Shown: positions 14,686 through 16,297 of the stretch, in pieces | Layout of the letters: every line of letters begins with the position of its first letter | How positions within the stretch are numbered: the stretch's first letter is position 1 | NCBI GenBank assembly: GCA_946885605.1 | Contig: CAMPGR010000086.1 | Coordinates: 1-16,297, forward strand | From: an uncultured Pseudomonadota bacterium | GTDB lineage: Bacteria; Pseudomonadota; Gammaproteobacteria; Burkholderiales; SG8-41 | Reading direction: 5' to 3' | Length of the DNA: 16,297 nucleotides | Program-made: the position numbers and the translations under genes | Notes under the pieces: generated by a model | What the model saw: only the letters and a program-made list of their open reading frames with translations | Told to the model about the DNA's origin: nothing | Databases searched by the model: none

Positions 14686-16297
14686 TCATGCTCGGCGCGC
14701 CGAAGGTTCGGCGCTCGCCGTGGCGAGGGGAGCCGATTCCAGGGCGGGGGCCGGCGGCAGGCCGGTCACTTCGAGTATCTCGTCCTCGCCCAGCGTTTCC
14801 CGCGTGAGCAGCGCTGCAACGAGCGCATCGAGCTGCTTGCGATACTTGGTGAGGAGTCGCACCGCTTCGTTGTGGCACTCGTTGATGATGCGCTGCACTT
14901 CGGAATCGATCACGCGGGCCGTGTCTTCGCTGAACGGTTTGGGGTCCGCGAAGCCCGCCGGGACGCCGAGATAAGGATTCTGGCGCGCCCCGAGCTGCAC
15001 CATTCCGAGCTTCTCGCTCATGCCCCAGCGCGTCACCATGTTGCGTGCGAGGTTCGTCGCCTGCTCGATGTCGTTCTCGGCCCCGGTCGTGCGGGTGCCG
15101 TACACGACTTCCTCGGCACCGCGGCCGCCCAGCATGCCGATGATGCGCGCGCGCAGGTACGCCTCGGGATAATTGTAGCGGTCGCTCTCCGGACGCTGGT
15201 ACGTGACGCCGAGCGCCTGGCCGCGGGGCACGATGGTCACCCGATGCACGGGATCCGCGCCCGGCACGACGAGTCCGAGGATCGCATGTCCGCCCTCGTG
15301 ATACGCGATGCGCTCGCGGTCCTCGCGGCTCAGGATCAGCGGACGCTCCGGCCCGAGCACGATCTTTTCCAACGCGTCCAGAAAATCCGGCTGGCGAACT
15401 TCATTGCGTTCGCGGCGGGCGGCGAGCAGGGCCGCCTCGTTGACGAGATTCTTCAGGTCCGCGCCCGAGAGCCCCGGCGTTGCGGCGGCGAGGTCAGCGA
15501 GATTCACGTCGGGGGCGAGCGGCACGTTGCGCGTGTGGACCTTGAGGATCGCTTCGCGCCCGGCCTTGTCCGGCAGGTTCACGACCACGCGCCGGTCGAA
15601 CCGCCCCGGCCGCAGCAGCGCGCGGTCGAGGAGATCCGGTTGATTGGTTGCCGCGAGCACGATGACACCTTCGCGCCCGGAAAAACCGTCCATCTCGGTA
15701 AGGATCTGGTTGAGCGTCTGCTCCTGCTCGCTCGAAGCGCCGAACGCAGCCGGCCCGCGCGCGCGCCCGATGGAATCGATCTCGTCGATGAAGATGATCG
15801 CGGGCGCGTTTTCGCGGGCCTGCTTGAAGAGATCGCGCACGCGCGCCGCGCCGACGCCGACGATCATCTCGACGAACTCGGCCGCGCTCATCGAGAAGAA
15901 CGGCACGCCCGCTTCGCCGGCGACGGCGCGAGCGAGCAGCGTTTTGCCCGTTCCCGGCGCGCCGACGAGCAGCACGCCCTTCGGCGCCGTACCGCCGAGC
16001 CGGGTGTACTTCTTGGGCGACTTCAGGAAATCGACGATCTCGACAAGCTCGTTCTCCGCCTCGTCGATGCCCGCGACATCCTCGAAGGTGACGCGCGCAC
16101 CGGACGTCGCATCGTAGCGGCGCGCCTTGCTGCGCCCGATGCCCATGAGCCCGCCCCCCAATCCGCCCTGTTGCGACGCGCGCCGGTAAAGCCACACGTA
16201 GAAGAGAATGATGAGGAGCGCGGGGCCGAAGCCGAAGAGCAATGTCGCCCACGGGCTGCCGGTCTGGATGGGACGCGCGCTGATTTCGACGTTGTGA
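14686..16297 (-). CDS. ftsH: FtsH-type ATP-dependent zinc metalloprotease (5' end outside window)
   Basis: This is a membrane-anchored AAA+ protease that unfolds and degrades membrane and cytosolic proteins. The frame stays open to the window edge, so the first membrane helix and most of the periplasmic part lie beyond it. The window shows the second membrane helix, then the AAA module. Counting from the TTG codon at 16242 as 1, it has Walker A GAPGTGKT (94-101), Walker B IIFIDEID (149-156) and the second region of homology ending RPGRFDRR (211-218). The protease domain has zinc motif HEGGH (315-319) and Asp391 in ENDIEQAT. The pore loop reads MIVG (126-129) where FtsH usually has MFVG. With [16 protein letters not shown] replacing the common [16 protein letters not shown] form, this suggests an accessory FtsH paralogue rather than the housekeeping copy. 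The C-terminus is Ala/Pro-rich. Confidence 0.94.
   Translation of the reverse strand, partial: HNVEISARPIQTGSPWATLLFGFGPALLIILFYVWLYRRASQQGGLGGGLMGIGRSKARRYDATSGARVTFEDVAGIDEAENELVEIVDFLKSPKKYTRLGGTAPKGVLLVGAPGTGKTLLARAVAGEAGVPFFSMSAAEFVEMIVGVGAARVRDLFKQARENAPAIIFIDEIDSIGRARGPAAFGASSEQEQTLNQILTEMDGFSGREGVIVLAATNQPDLLDRALLRPGRFDRRVVVNLPDKAGREAILKVHTRNVPLAPDVNLADLAAATPGLSGADLKNLVNEAALLAARRERNEVRQPDFLDALEKIVLGPERPLILSREDRERIAYHEGGHAILGLVVPGADPVHRVTIVPRGQALGVTYQRPESDRYNYPEAYLRARIIGMLGGRGAEEVVYGTRTTGAENDIEQATNLARNMVTRWGMSEKLGMVQLGARQNPYLGVPAGFADPKPFSEDTARVIDSEVQRIINECHNEAVRLLTKYRKQLDALVAALLTRETLGEDEILEVTGLPPAPALESAPLATASAEPSARRA

Noticed and set aside
1..16297. CRISPR arrays, transposases, tRNA or rRNA genes, prophage or toxin-antitoxin genes
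   Set aside because: I found no regularly spaced repeats, transposase motifs, structural RNA signatures or small paired toxin-like genes on either strand.

Overview
The window is GC-rich, densely coding DNA with no RNA genes, insertion sequences or CRISPR arrays that I can see. The gene content points to a betaproteobacterium, probably Burkholderiales or a near relative: two orphan Bug-family periplasmic binding proteins without membrane transporter genes, a DUF2917 gene divergent from a GcvA-type LysR regulator, and a DUF2214 membrane protein. This assignment is inferred from family distribution, not from a marker gene.

Region 1 (about 1-4820) is a small-molecule uptake and oxidation cluster in two divergent arms. 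The leftward arm, in transcription order, is an atypical SDR protein (1866-2660), a Bug solute-binding protein (786-1754) and a canonical SDR oxidoreductase (27-782); the last two are 3 bp apart. The rightward arm is a beta-hydroxyacid dehydrogenase-type NAD(P) oxidoreductase (2828-3697) and a second Bug protein (3836-4819). A 7+7 bp inverted repeat lies between the arms. The substrate cannot be read from the sequence. The atypical SDR lacks the Ser, Tyr and Lys of the usual active site.

Region 2 (about 4820-6895) holds a DUF2214 membrane protein and a DUF2917 protein on the minus strand, with a LysR regulator divergent from them. A hairpin spans the convergent stop codons at 4818-4839.

Region 3 (about 6850-13330) is the most notable. 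It contains bacterial non-homologous end joining: a three-domain LigD (phosphoesterase, ligase, polymerase) followed after 3 bp by Ku. Ku holds broken ends and LigD trims, fills and seals them. A DUF72 gene stands head to head with ligD, with 24 bp between the start codons. Downstream on the same strand come a protein fusing a MerR-type DNA-binding domain to TPR repeats, then a glutathione-dependent formaldehyde dehydrogenase. The short gaps would allow one transcript of ligD, ku, merR-TPR and frmA. The MerR-TPR gene is the best candidate here for an undescribed partner or regulator of end joining.

Region 4 (about 13370-16297) holds a pirin, the remnant of an RssA/patatin-like gene broken by a frameshift and a large internal deletion, and an FtsH-type AAA+ metalloprotease running off the right edge. 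This FtsH has Ile where the pore-loop Phe is normally found and is probably an accessory paralogue.

No gene-free stretch exceeds 300 bases. The longest gaps are 2661-2827, 3698-3835, 1755-1865 and 5799-5908; the possible control elements found in them are listed.
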